From NCBI GenBank assembly GCA_022800315.1, contig JAAWQC010000009.1:1-64000 (forward strand): DNA of 64,000 bases, written 5' to 3'. Source of the stretch: Clostridiales bacterium. GTDB lineage: Bacteria > Bacillota > Clostridia > Oscillospirales > Acutalibacteraceae. The notes beneath the pieces are model-generated. The model made no database searches. It was given only the letters and a program-made list of their open reading frames with translations, and had not been told where the DNA came from. Every line of letters begins with the position of its first letter. The stretch's first letter is position 1. Below, piece after piece: positions 16,801-24,202 of this stretch. Position numbers and translations under genes: made by a program.

Positions 16801-17378
16801 AAACCATGACACTCAAGTACGCCCTGACCCTGCGGGACAAGCTTCAGGCCATGGGCGCCACGGTGGTGCTGACCCGCACCGGGGACGTCCACCTCTCCAC
16901 CGACGATCACACCGACCTGGAGGCACGGGCCGCTTTTGCCCGTAACAACCGCACCGATATGATGATCAGCCTGCATATGGACGGTTCCACGTCCTCCTCC
17001 GCCTACGGGTCCTCCGTCCATTATTTCTATGAATACGCGCAGGCGGCCGCGCAGACGATAACCAACCGTATGCAGGGCGTATACGACGCCTACAATCCCA
17101 GCGGCCCCCGCCGCGGCACCGTCTGGAACCCCTTCCTGGTTACCCGTATCCACGACTGTCCCGCCGTCCTGATCGAGTGCGGCTTTATGACCTCCCCCTC
17201 CAATCTGGAGCTGCTGATCAACGATACCTTCCGGGACAAGCTCACCGCCGCCATCACGGACGGTGTGCTCGACTATTTCAAGGCGCAGCCGGTATCCCGC
17301 GTCGCTTTTGCCGAACCGGTCATACCCTTGGTCAGGCCCCTGGCCGATGTCCCTAAAGAACGGCGGTATTTTCTGTAA
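13839..17378 (+). CDS. membrane-anchored GHL10-like / N-acetylmuramoyl-L-alanine amidase fusion
   Basis: A 1179-residue multidomain wall enzyme. The order is: a basic, disordered cytoplasmic head of about 130 residues, one membrane helix (about 135-158), a GHL10-like barrel (about 212-540, beginning RGAWITPGVDYL), Ig-like and SH3-like beta domains (about 557-930), and a C-terminal amidase_3 domain (about 965-1150). The amidase retains LDPGHGG, a Glu in AEKTMTL, SLHMDG and the catalytic Glu in LIECGF, so the zinc site looks complete. It should cleave the bond between MurNAc and L-Ala. ATG 13839 follows GGAGG; the frame is open further upstream, but that part overlaps the previous gene. Size and head domain are unusual for the family. 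Confidence 0.85.
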   Translation: MAQHARHSKKRDKKGKTVPRQERTAPEASSGAPAGKAAPASDWDIEMLLQERRAPADPPAAVEQPPAAAGTQPGFLYEKWGGPAENAAPVPDDTASADDGTAPLHPMEGDDSDSGAPPLLPQESAPRRKGPSRKKIVIGAVASAAAVLLAAAVIFVCNGGFTAVTGLISAALSSQTPPVVQAEGPLGTKPAGDDSDPAVDSPEVPVQRVFARPDGMRGAWITPGVDYLTGEGDTAQTVREQLDTAIAKLKEWNFNTVLAPMSRGERLLLPTAGAEPLFAEEPAFSPLSYLLEKARENGLFVYGVLDLNARGDAPWDPADPDGAACIRSLAAACASLAADGFLIDNYSYEAGRGASYAAYMAQAPGAGREGFTRDRVTAVMEDVVRTLRAANENAYIGLLAGGLWASSETDERGMAAAGYAELSDGHADTLSWVQGGLFDFVMAEDYESIENGDCGFQTVLDWWASVCGDAKIPLYIAHAADRAVTDGAGWKSPDQLSRQVLACKERAGWAGSAFRSLADLIRNPLNSTTVLLRAFDGGVRSEYISNQLVVSSPKKQTMTTYESTQNFQGSADPNFPLIVNGEEVELSEHGYFAFTAELSVGKNTYTFEHKGQSVTYTVTYKVQVLKSASPGENLALDGGTTITVSAIAHKDASVSAKIGGTSITMSPAPLKQNELDASISADYENFSGEYTLPEGREGESQNLGTVKISGSYKGLSESLTGGSITVNPLPVYNPGAPDDPLPNGGGKPVDPGTGGAVIASGKILTITSQYAETFSGETTDDYSRPTNAYLPQGTTDRLVKTVYDSASKNYYYLLGCGRRVYQRDAAVYMNSGNITANTISTTGVKSEGGYTTVSLKSIWHVPYNLRLLPQSYANTSTPNYAVSSVTAQYVDIRFSYTPATGSVPDVSGSPLFSSAEWLRDGNDSTLRLHLKATGGFYGYSVSWDDSGVLHFSFRHAPGSQSLQGKRIVLDPGHGGSHVGTAAGSLAEKTMTLKYALTLRDKLQAMGATVVLTRTGDVHLSTDDHTDLEARAAFARNNRTDMMISLHMDGSTSSSAYGSSVHYFYEYAQAAAQTITNRMQGVYDAYNPSGPRRGTVWNPFLVTRIHDCPAVLIECGFMTSPSNLELLINDTFRDKLTAAITDGVLDYFKAQPVSRVAFAEPVIPLVRPLADVPKERRYFL

Positions 17379-17526
17379 ACTGCATGGAAGAATCATCGGC
17401 CGCCGTTCCTGCTGCATACCTCGATGACAGCAAACATAGGCAGGGTGGTGAAAGGTCTCGGGCCGGCCCCTGCGATGAATGAGATGTTCCGGCTGTGTTT
17501 GTCGAAGGATAATTTATCCGGAACAG

Positions 17527-17554
17527 TTGATATTTCCTACCAAAATGGTATAAT
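17527..17554 (+). promoter_or_regulatory. sigma-A promoter of the ABC importer operon
   Basis: TTGATA (17527-17532), a 16-base spacer and TATAAT (17549-17554) form a good promoter. A 7-bp inverted repeat, GTTCCGG/CCGGAAC (17486-17524), ends just before the -35 box and could be an operator. Confidence 0.7.
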
Positions 17555-17560
17555 AAACAA

Positions 17561-17672
17561 GCGGAGAAAGCGCGTGCCGAAGCCCGCGCTTTCTCTCTGC
17601 CTTCCGCGCTGTGCCGCGGAGAGACCGCCATCAATAACCGTCTGCGGAAACACAGACGAAGGAGGAACTTTT
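17561..17672 (+). promoter_or_regulatory. structured 5' leader of the ABC importer operon
   Basis: The expected transcript begins with an 11-bp hairpin (17564-17574 with 17585-17595) and later a 6-bp hairpin (17639-17658) directly before AAGGAGG. It does not match a thiamine or other riboswitch I know. It may only stabilise the mRNA. Confidence 0.35.
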
Positions 17673-18695
17673 ATGATACACCAATATTTCAGACAGGCCG
17701 CTGCGGCGGTTTTATGTCTGCTTATGCCGTCCCTGCTGCTGTCCGGCTGCACGTCGAAGGAGGAACCCAAGGGAGACCCGTCCGCTTCCACCTCTTCTTC
17801 GGCAAAGGCGGGCCCGGCGCGGGTATACGCCATCAAGGGCCCCACGGGGATCGGGATGGCCAACCTGATGGCCGAAGCGGCGGAGGGAACCTATGATTTC
17901 CACATCGCGGCCTCACCCGAGGAGGTCACGGCCAAGGTGGTCAGCGGCGAGGCGGATATCGCCGCCGTCCCCACCAATCTCGCGGCGGTGCTGAGCAAGA
18001 AAACCGGGGGCAAGGTGCAGATCGCCGCGGTCAATACCCTGGGCGTGCTGTACGTGCTGGAAAACGGCAGCGCCATCCAGTCGGTAGCCGACCTGAAGGG
18101 CAAAACCATCTACTCCATCGGACAGGGCTCCAACCCAGAGTATGTCCTCAACTACGTGCTGACCAAAAACGGCCTGACTCCGGGCGAGGACGTGACCATC
18201 GAGTTCAAGGAACAGGCGGATGAGCTGGCGACTCTGCTGGCCGCCAACAAAGCGGCGGTGGCCATGCTGCCCGAACCGTCGGTAACCACCGCTCTCTCCA
18301 AAAACGCAGAGCTGCGGGTAGCGCTGGACATGACCAAAGAGTGGGACGCGGCCACCGACGACGGCAGCCGTCTGATGATGGGCTGTGTCATCGTGTCTAC
18401 CGCCTATGCCCAGCAGCATCCCGATGAGGTGAAGGCGTTCCTCACGGCTTATCGAGGGTCGGTGGAGAAGGCATCCGCCGATGTGGAAGGGACCGCCCAA
18501 CTCTGTGAGCGGTACGAAATCATCCCCAAAGCGGCGGTGGCCAAACAGGCGATTCCCCGCTGCGGGCTGACCTATATCGACGGCAGTGAGATGCAGTCGC
18601 AGTTGTCGGGTTATTACGCCGTGCTGTATGCCGCCGATCCCCAGTCGGTGGGCGGTGAGCTGCCCGGCGACGCCTTCTACTACCATGCCGCGTAA
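17673..18695 (+). CDS. ABC transporter substrate-binding lipoprotein (NMT1/SsuA type)
   Basis: A 340-residue exported protein with a signal peptide ending in the lipobox LLSGC (about residue 26) and a Ser/Lys linker. The mature part starts with the strand ARVYAIKGPTGIGMANLM and shows the two-lobe type II fold of nitrate/sulfonate/thiamine-precursor binding proteins (ADIAAVPTNLAAVL, then GKTIYSIGQGSNPEYVLNYV). The substrate is not fixed by sequence; sulfonates, pyrimidine thiamine precursors and similar small molecules are options. ATG 17673 follows AAGGAGG. The permease gene overlaps its 3' end and the ATPase follows, giving a complete importer. Confidence 0.85.
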   Translation: MIHQYFRQAAAAVLCLLMPSLLLSGCTSKEEPKGDPSASTSSSAKAGPARVYAIKGPTGIGMANLMAEAAEGTYDFHIAASPEEVTAKVVSGEADIAAVPTNLAAVLSKKTGGKVQIAAVNTLGVLYVLENGSAIQSVADLKGKTIYSIGQGSNPEYVLNYVLTKNGLTPGEDVTIEFKEQADELATLLAANKAAVAMLPEPSVTTALSKNAELRVALDMTKEWDAATDDGSRLMMGCVIVSTAYAQQHPDEVKAFLTAYRGSVEKASADVEGTAQLCERYEIIPKAAVAKQAIPRCGLTYIDGSEMQSQLSGYYAVLYAADPQSVGGELPGDAFYYHAA

Positions 18696-19488
18696 TCGGG
18701 AAGCTGTTTTCCGCACCGGTCCGCTGTCCAGGGGGCCGGTACGGGGGCTGCTGGCGGCCCTTTTCTGGCTGGCGGTCTGGCAGTTGGCGGCTGTCGCGGT
18801 GGGGGAGGAACTGCTGGTTCCTCCGCCTCTGACGGTGGCCCGCACCCTGGGGGGCCTGATGGGTTCACTGCCCTTCTGGCAGGCGGCGGGAGCGTCCCTG
18901 CTGCGCATCGGGGCGGGCTTCGCAGCGGCGGTAGCGGCTGGCGGCCTGCTGGCGGCCCTGACCGTCCGGTTCCGCGCTGCCGATCTGCTGATCTCCCCGC
19001 TGCTGCGTACCATCCGGGCCATACCGGTGGCTTCCTTCATCATTCTGCTGCTGGTGTGGGTGCGTACCGATATCCTGCCCGCGGCGGCGGCTTTCCTGAT
19101 GGTGATGCCAGTGGTGTGGGGGAATGTGGAGAAGGGCTTCCGGTCGGTGGACGGCAGCCTGCTGGAGATGGCGCGGGTATTCCGCTTTGGGACGGCGCGG
19201 ACGTTGACACGGGTGCGCATACCGTCGGTGATGCCCTATTTCCTGTCCGCTTGCACCACCGGTCTGGGGCTGGCGTGGAAGTCGGGGATCGCTGCCGAGG
19301 TCATCGCCCGGCCCCTGCTCTCCATCGGCAAGGAATTGCAGGATGCCAAGGTGTATCTGGAAACCGCCGAGATGTTCGCCTGGACCCTGGTGGTGGCGGT
19401 GCTGAGCCTGCTGCTGGAAAAGCTGCTGGTGTCCGCCGCCCGCCGTTTCGGGCGGCGCTGGGGGGCCGCCGGCGATACGACGGCGTGA
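18685..19488 (+). CDS. ABC transporter permease (SsuC/TauC type)
   Basis: A 267-residue inner-membrane protein with six predicted helices and the EAA-like cytoplasmic loop around EMARVFRFGTARTLTRVRIPSV, which contacts the ATPase. IRAIPVASFIILLLVW in the third helix is typical of the nitrate/sulfonate/taurine class. ATG 18685 overlaps the end of the binding-protein gene by 11 bases; an upstream in-frame extension would lie wholly inside that gene and is rejected. It forms the channel of the importer whose binding protein and ATPase flank it. Confidence 0.87.
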   Translation: MPRNREAVFRTGPLSRGPVRGLLAALFWLAVWQLAAVAVGEELLVPPPLTVARTLGGLMGSLPFWQAAGASLLRIGAGFAAAVAAGGLLAALTVRFRAADLLISPLLRTIRAIPVASFIILLLVWVRTDILPAAAAFLMVMPVVWGNVEKGFRSVDGSLLEMARVFRFGTARTLTRVRIPSVMPYFLSACTTGLGLAWKSGIAAEVIARPLLSIGKELQDAKVYLETAEMFAWTLVVAVLSLLLEKLLVSAARRFGRRWGAAGDTTA

Positions 19489-19498
19489 GGGGGAGCGT

Positions 19499-20140
19499 AT
19501 GGCTATTCGTTTGATCGATGTGGATTTTACCTACCGGGGGGACGGCGGCGAGCGGGAAATTCTGCGCCGCTTTTCCCTCACTCTGCCCGAGCGGGGGATT
19601 GTCTGCCTGTCCGGCCCGTCCGGCTGCGGCAAGACCACCCTGCTCCGCCTGCTGGCGGGGCTGGAAGAGCCTGAAGGGGGCCGGATCGAAGGCCTGGCCG
19701 GGCTGCGGCCCGCCATGGTATTTCAGGAGGACCGCCTGCTACCCTGGTGTTCGGCGCTGGAGAACGTGGCGCTGGCCGCGGGCGGGGACAGCCCAAAAGA
19801 AACCGTCGCCCGCTGGCTTCGGATGGTGGAGCTGGAGGGGGCGGAGGCGCTGCCGCCGGCGCAGCTCAGCGGCGGCATGAAGCGGCGGGTAGCCATCGCG
19901 CGGGCGCTGGCCTCCCCGGCCGAACTGCTGCTGCTGGACGAGCCGTTTACCGGCCTCGACCGGCCGCTGTGGAGCCGTATCGCCCGCCGCCTTGCTCCGC
20001 AAGGCAGCGACCGCCATAAGGAGCAAGGCGGCGACCGCCTCGTGGTGGCGGTGACCCATCTGGCGGATGAAGCGGAGGCGCTGTCCGCCCGGCGTATCGT
20101 CCTCGACGGCCCGCCTCTGGCCGTGGCGGAGATTGTGTGA
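19499..20140 (+). CDS. ABC transporter ATP-binding protein (SsuB/TauB type)
   Basis: A 213-residue ATPase. Walker A is GPSGCGKTTLL (about 39-49), the Q-loop is VFQEDRLLPW as in SsuB/TauB/ThiZ proteins, the signature is LSGGMKRRVAIARAL and Walker B is LLLLDEPFTGLD, followed by the H-loop VTHLADEA. Between Walker B and the H-loop an eight-codon in-frame partial duplication (QGSDRHKE, then QGGDR) lies inside an inverted repeat, which is unusual for a compact family. It completes the importer operon that begins at 17673. Confidence 0.88.
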   Translation: MAIRLIDVDFTYRGDGGEREILRRFSLTLPERGIVCLSGPSGCGKTTLLRLLAGLEEPEGGRIEGLAGLRPAMVFQEDRLLPWCSALENVALAAGGDSPKETVARWLRMVELEGAEALPPAQLSGGMKRRVAIARALASPAELLLLDEPFTGLDRPLWSRIARRLAPQGSDRHKEQGGDRLVVAVTHLADEAEALSARRIVLDGPPLAVAEIV

Positions 20141-20224
20141 ACATGACGATGCATCTGGCTGGACCGGAGCTGCTTAGGGTTTTATTTCTATTCTTCACCT
20201 CACCGACATGCTGACAGTTCTCAT

Positions 20225-20264
20225 AAGCCCCCGGACGCTTTACGGCGTCCGGGGGCTTTTCTCA
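20225..20264. terminator. bidirectional terminator between importer operon and patatin gene
   Basis: The arms AAGCCCCCGGACGC (20225-20238) and GCGTCCGGGGGCTT (20245-20258) form a 14-bp stem followed by T residues. It sits between converging genes and probably serves both. Confidence 0.85.
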
Positions 20265-20268
20265 GTTT

Positions 20269-21138
20269 TTATGAAACGCCGAACAGCGCCCGGATCATGG
20301 GCAGCCGTTTTTTCGTATAGTCGTATCCCGCCTCCATACAGGCGTTCATGGTATCGAAGGTCAGCAGTCCCGCTTCCTCCGGCAGTTCCGGCTTGAGCAG
20401 CAGCTTTTCTTTGGTGGCAAAGCAGTCCTTCAGCCGGCTCTCCATGACGGTGAGGGATTTGGACAGGGTTTCGATGAAATTGTCCCGTTTGGGCGCCTCG
20501 TACTCCTCCGACACGTCCACCGCCAGGATATTTTCCACGCCCGCCGCCCTCAGGAGGTCCACCGGCAGGTTGTCGGAAATGCCGCCGTCCACCAGCCGGT
20601 AAGGGCCTTCGGACACCGGATGGAAGATGCCGGGCACCGATGCGCTGGCCCGCATGGCGCGGCACAGCGTGACGTCGTTGCGCCACTGGACGTGATTCAG
20701 CGGGCGCAGGCCTTCCAGTTGATTGGTATAGGCGATGGTGTCGCCGGTCAGGATATCCACCGCCGGAATCACCAGCCGCATGGAAATGTCGCGGATGGGA
20801 ATCGGACCGGTCTGGGAACACAGGAATTTTTCCAGGCGATTGCCGCGGATCAAACCTTTCAGCGTAGGGGCGCGGAAGGTGATGAGCTGAAGGGCCGCGC
20901 GGCCCACGCCCCATACGTCGGGATCAATCAGCCGCTTGCCGTCCTCGCACAGCGACAGCACCAGTTCCTTCAGCTGAACGGGTTTCATCCCCGCCGCGTA
21001 CAGGCCCGCCACCAGACTGCCCGCACTGGTGCCCGCTATCGACTGCGGACGCAGCCCCGCCTCTTCCAGCGCCATGAGGATACCCACATGCGCCGCTCCG
21101 CGCGTGCCGCCGCCCGCCAGCGCGATACCAAATCCCAT
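20269..21138 (-). CDS. patatin-like phospholipase family protein
   Basis: A 289-residue hydrolase of the RssA/patatin type. The oxyanion loop GGGTRGAAHVGIL stands at the N-terminus, the nucleophile elbow GTSAGS at about residue 38 and the catalytic Asp in DGGISDNLPVDLL at about residue 165, so the Ser-Asp dyad is complete. Patatin proteins cleave acyl groups from phospholipids or related lipids in the cytoplasm or at the membrane. AAGGAG precedes ATG 21138. The gene converges with the ABC importer and is not obviously in an operon. The physiological substrate is unknown. Confidence 0.9.
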   Translation of the reverse strand: MGFGIALAGGGTRGAAHVGILMALEEAGLRPQSIAGTSAGSLVAGLYAAGMKPVQLKELVLSLCEDGKRLIDPDVWGVGRAALQLITFRAPTLKGLIRGNRLEKFLCSQTGPIPIRDISMRLVIPAVDILTGDTIAYTNQLEGLRPLNHVQWRNDVTLCRAMRASASVPGIFHPVSEGPYRLVDGGISDNLPVDLLRAAGVENILAVDVSEEYEAPKRDNFIETLSKSLTVMESRLKDCFATKEKLLLKPELPEEAGLLTFDTMNACMEAGYDYTKKRLPMIRALFGVS

Positions 21139-21219
21139 GAAGCAGCACTCCTTTTCGTTCCTCTATCTCCATGGTATGAGAGGAGGAGAAAAGGGTGACG
21201 ATAAAAGGGGAAAAACTGC

Positions 21220-21771
21220 TTATTGGGGCGGATGGCATTTTGAGCAGGGAGTATAGGATCGCTTGGCCTCCTCCAGCGATATCGGGATTTGGCTTTTACG
21301 CAGATATTGGCAGCCTGCCCTGTGGTATTTTTCACCGGTTTTGGTGATATAAACAGTCACCGACTGCGGTTCGGGAGCGGCTGTCGCTGTGGTTTTCGGG
21401 AGGGTCGTCTGCGCCTCTGTAGTAGGGGCAACGGTCGCCTTCGTGGGGGGAGCGGTTGTCGTTGTTGTTGTGACAGGAATACTGGCGGATGTGGTGGTAA
21501 GGGCAGCCGACGAGGTGGTAGCCGGGCGTTCCCTGACCGGCTCATTGGTCGGCGACGAGGTGCTCTGAGTGGCAGAAGCACCGGCGGCACGTTTGTCGTC
21601 ACCGCCCGCATCGGAACAGCCGCTGATGGTGAACAGTACCATCAGAACGGCGGCACACGCGGCGATTAAGCGATGCCGCCTTCTGCCCCATTCCCGGACA
21701 CCATAACCTTTTTGTCCATCCGCACCTTCTTTTTCATGAGCAGTACCGTCTGGTTGTGTGAAACAATGCAT
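21220..21771 (-). CDS. Thr-rich lipoprotein with C-terminal Cys/His motif
   Basis: A 183-residue exported protein. A charged head is followed by a membrane segment ending in the lipobox TISGC (about residue 52). A Thr/Ser/Pro-rich linker of about 80 residues probably spans the wall. The C-terminal 45 residues carry VYITKTGEKYHRAGCQYLRKS and end in YTPCSKCHPP, a His-Cys-Cys-Cys module that recurs at the ends of various clostridial secreted nucleases and competence-like proteins; it looks like a small metal-binding module. AGGAGG stands eight bases before ATG 21771. The role is unknown. Confidence 0.75.
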   Translation of the reverse strand: MHCFTQPDGTAHEKEGADGQKGYGVREWGRRRHRLIAACAAVLMVLFTISGCSDAGGDDKRAAGASATQSTSSPTNEPVRERPATTSSAALTTTSASIPVTTTTTTAPPTKATVAPTTEAQTTLPKTTATAAPEPQSVTVYITKTGEKYHRAGCQYLRKSQIPISLEEAKRSYTPCSKCHPPQ

Positions 21772-21889
21772 ATATGATACCTCCTGCGGTGCCTCTCCCT
21801 TGGAGAAGCAGCCGATTCCTTTGATTCCGAATTATATCACAAATTAAACTAAAATGGAAATATGAGGCGATAATGGTGTGATGGACATA

Positions 21890-21924
21890 AACAAACTCCC
21901 CATCCGGTGGATAGGGAGTTTGTT
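21890..21924 (-). terminator. intrinsic terminator of the XRE gene
   Basis: AACAAACTCCC (21890-21900) pairs with GGGAGTTTGTT (21914-21924), with an ATCC/GGAT stem nested inside. It lies just downstream of the minus-strand XRE gene, and U-rich sequence follows. Confidence 0.75.
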
Positions 21925-21941
21925 GAAGGGGCAGGATGGAT

Positions 21942-22298
21942 TCAGCGCTCTTTCCATCGAGAATGGCCGTTGCGGCGCAAACTGCGGATCAGGTCCCAGA
22001 CGATTTGCTGGTCGGCTTCGTTTAATTCGAGCAACTCGCGGACGGCGGCTTTGGCGACGACGCCCTGAACGGGTAACGCCGCGTGGGAATCCAGCCGCGG
22101 GTCCAGCAGATGGAAGGCTTCCCGGTCGAAACCGACGGACAGCTTTTCCAGCACGATAAGTTTGGGGCTGACGCGTTCCCGTTCGATTTTGCCGATCTCG
22201 TTGACACTGAGACCAGAGGCTTCCGCCAGATTTTCCTGTGTCATCTTCAGCTGGCTGCGTAAATAACGGGTGTTGTGACTGAGAATTTGCAGCAACAC
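21942..22298 (-). CDS. XRE-family helix-turn-helix regulator
   Basis: A 118-residue protein with an N-terminal Cro/C1-type helix-turn-helix (NTRYLRSQLKMTQENLAEAS, then GLSVNEIGKIERERVSPKL) and a helical tail. It is related in layout to the proteins at 10751 and 28575. The start is uncertain: GTG 22298 lies 14 bases after AGGAG, somewhat far, and TTG 22295 is in frame too. An ATG just upstream is out of frame. It is divergent from the FAD/Rieske oxidoreductase gene, with about 280 bases between, and might control it; that is inference. Confidence 0.78.
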   Translation of the reverse strand: MLLQILSHNTRYLRSQLKMTQENLAEASGLSVNEIGKIERERVSPKLIVLEKLSVGFDREAFHLLDPRLDSHAALPVQGVVAKAAVRELLELNEADQQIVWDLIRSLRRNGHSRWKER

Positions 22299-22579
22299 AT
22301 CTATAAATCATTCTCCTTTTTCTACAGCGTAATGATTTTTTCGGCAAAATTCCACACCCTTACAGGCAGGTATCACCACAACTGTACCGAAAATAACATA
22401 AATTTCCTATAGAAAAGGAAAGCACACATACCAAAGTAAAATGTCGGCCTATTTTCGTCATTACCGACACTAAGGACGATCTGCGCGGCGATTCCATGCA
22501 TGAATCGATTGACAAAGGGGAAAAGCTAACCTCATACCATGGTTTTGATCGTTTTGAACTACGGAGGGGATAGCGAATT

Positions 22580-24109
22580 ATGGACAATCCATCCATCTGG
22601 CAGACGAGGGGCGCGGCAGCTCCTGCCTTTTCACCCCTGAAAGGGGATGTGGAAGCGGACGCGCTGGTGATCGGCGGCGGGATGTGCGGCGTACTGACCG
22701 CCCATGAGTTGAAGGTGCGGGGGCTGTCGGTCGTGGTCATCGACGCAGGAGAGCTGGGGCAGTCGGTGACCGCCCACACCACCGCCAAGATTACGGCCCA
22801 GCACGGTTTTATCTATCACCGGCTGCTGACCGGGGCGGGGGAGTCGACCGCCCGGCGCTATGCGGCCGCCAACCGGAGGGGAGTGGACCGGCTCTGTCAG
22901 CTGGCTGCCGCCGAAGGAATGGACTGCGACTTCGAGCGGCTGGACGCTTACGCCTACGTCCGCGACAAGGACAATCTGCCCCTGGCGCGGCGGGAGACCG
23001 AAGCGGCACGGGAGCTGGGCTTCCCGGCGGAGCTTGTCCAGCAGACCGAGCTGCCCTTCCCGGTGGCGGGGGCGGTGCGCTTTCCCGACCAGGGAGCCTT
23101 CCATCCGCTGAAATTCCTTTACCGCCTCATCGACAAGCTGTCCAGTGCCGGTGTGCGCTTTTATCCGAACACCCGCGCCCTCCATCCCGAGGGGGGCGAC
23201 TGGAAGGACGGAGTGGTGCGCACCGAGGGAGGCGCGATCCGCGCCCGGCACATCCTCTGCTGCACCCATTTTCCGTTTATGGACAAGCCGGGCTGGTATT
23301 TCGCCCGGGTGTGGCAGCAGCGTTCCTATGTGCTGGCCTTGCAGGGCGCGCCGGCGCTGAAGGGCATGTATATCGGGTACGAGGAGGAAGAGGACGCCTA
23401 TTCCTTCCGCCCGTATCAGGACCTGCTGCTGCTGGGCGGACGCAGCCACAAGACGGGGCACGAGGGGCAGGAGGCCCACTTCGACCGGCTGGCCCAGGCG
23501 GCCTGCAGCTTTTACCCCGACGCGCAGCCCACCCTGGGCTGGTCGGCGCAGGACTGCATGACCCACGACCGCATCCCCTATATCGGTGCGTATAAACAGC
23601 TGTCCGACCGGGTGTATGTGGCCACCGGCTTCAACAAATGGGGCATGACCTCCTCCATGGTGGCGGCGGAACTGCTGGCCGATGCGGTGACGGGGGTGGA
23701 GAACAGCTACGCTCCCGCCTTTTCTCCCGAACGATTCGATCCCTGGCTGAAGGGGAAAAGCTTTATCATTCAGTCGGCGGACATGATGGCCGACTACATC
23801 GGCGGCTATATGAAGCTGCCGAAGGGGACGGCGGCCGACCTGCCCCGGGGTGAGGGCCGCATCGTAGAGCACGACGGCGAAAAGGTGGGGGTTTACCGGG
23901 ACGGGGATGACACCCTGTACACGGTCAAGCCCTACTGCACCCATCTGGGGTGCCCCCTGCGGTGGAACGCCGACGAAAAGTCGTGGGACTGCCCCTGTCA
24001 CGGTTCCCGCTACGACGTGACCGGCCATATCATCAACAACCCGGCGGTGGAACCACTCCGACCCGGCCGGGGCGGGCGGGTGCAGGAGGGGGAAGCGCCC
24101 GCCCTGTAA
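22580..24109 (+). CDS. FAD-dependent oxidoreductase with C-terminal Rieske domain
   Basis: A 509-residue two-domain enzyme. The DAO-type FAD domain begins with the dinucleotide motif LVIGGGMCGVLTAHEL and continues to about residue 400, with THDRIPYIGAY and GFNKWGMTSSM near its end. The C-terminal Rieske domain carries CTHLGCPL and CPCHGSRYD, the Cys-His ligand pairs of a 2Fe-2S cluster. Such fusions are common in Firmicutes and Bacteroidetes and are thought to pass electrons between flavin and cluster, but no substrate has been fixed. CGGAGGGG precedes ATG 22580. The gap upstream contains an open 59-codon stretch (22397-22573) without start codon, perhaps a gene remnant. Spore genes follow downstream. 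Confidence 0.88.
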   Translation: MDNPSIWQTRGAAAPAFSPLKGDVEADALVIGGGMCGVLTAHELKVRGLSVVVIDAGELGQSVTAHTTAKITAQHGFIYHRLLTGAGESTARRYAAANRRGVDRLCQLAAAEGMDCDFERLDAYAYVRDKDNLPLARRETEAARELGFPAELVQQTELPFPVAGAVRFPDQGAFHPLKFLYRLIDKLSSAGVRFYPNTRALHPEGGDWKDGVVRTEGGAIRARHILCCTHFPFMDKPGWYFARVWQQRSYVLALQGAPALKGMYIGYEEEEDAYSFRPYQDLLLLGGRSHKTGHEGQEAHFDRLAQAACSFYPDAQPTLGWSAQDCMTHDRIPYIGAYKQLSDRVYVATGFNKWGMTSSMVAAELLADAVTGVENSYAPAFSPERFDPWLKGKSFIIQSADMMADYIGGYMKLPKGTAADLPRGEGRIVEHDGEKVGVYRDGDDTLYTVKPYCTHLGCPLRWNADEKSWDCPCHGSRYDVTGHIINNPAVEPLRPGRGGRVQEGEAPAL

Positions 24110-24202
24110 ATCCGACGCGCATAATGGGCACTTTCCCGGTAAAACTATAGCTTACCGATATTACCGGTTCAGAAAAACCGGACAAGAAGGAGAGGGGTAT
24201 CC

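Noticed and set aside
16140-17417. 425-codon minus-strand frame
   Set aside because: It is the complement of the amidase gene, has low-complexity His/Gly-rich composition and no ribosome-binding site.
17561-17672. Thiamine pyrophosphate riboswitch before the importer
   Set aside because: The CUGAGA and ACC-type core sequences are absent.
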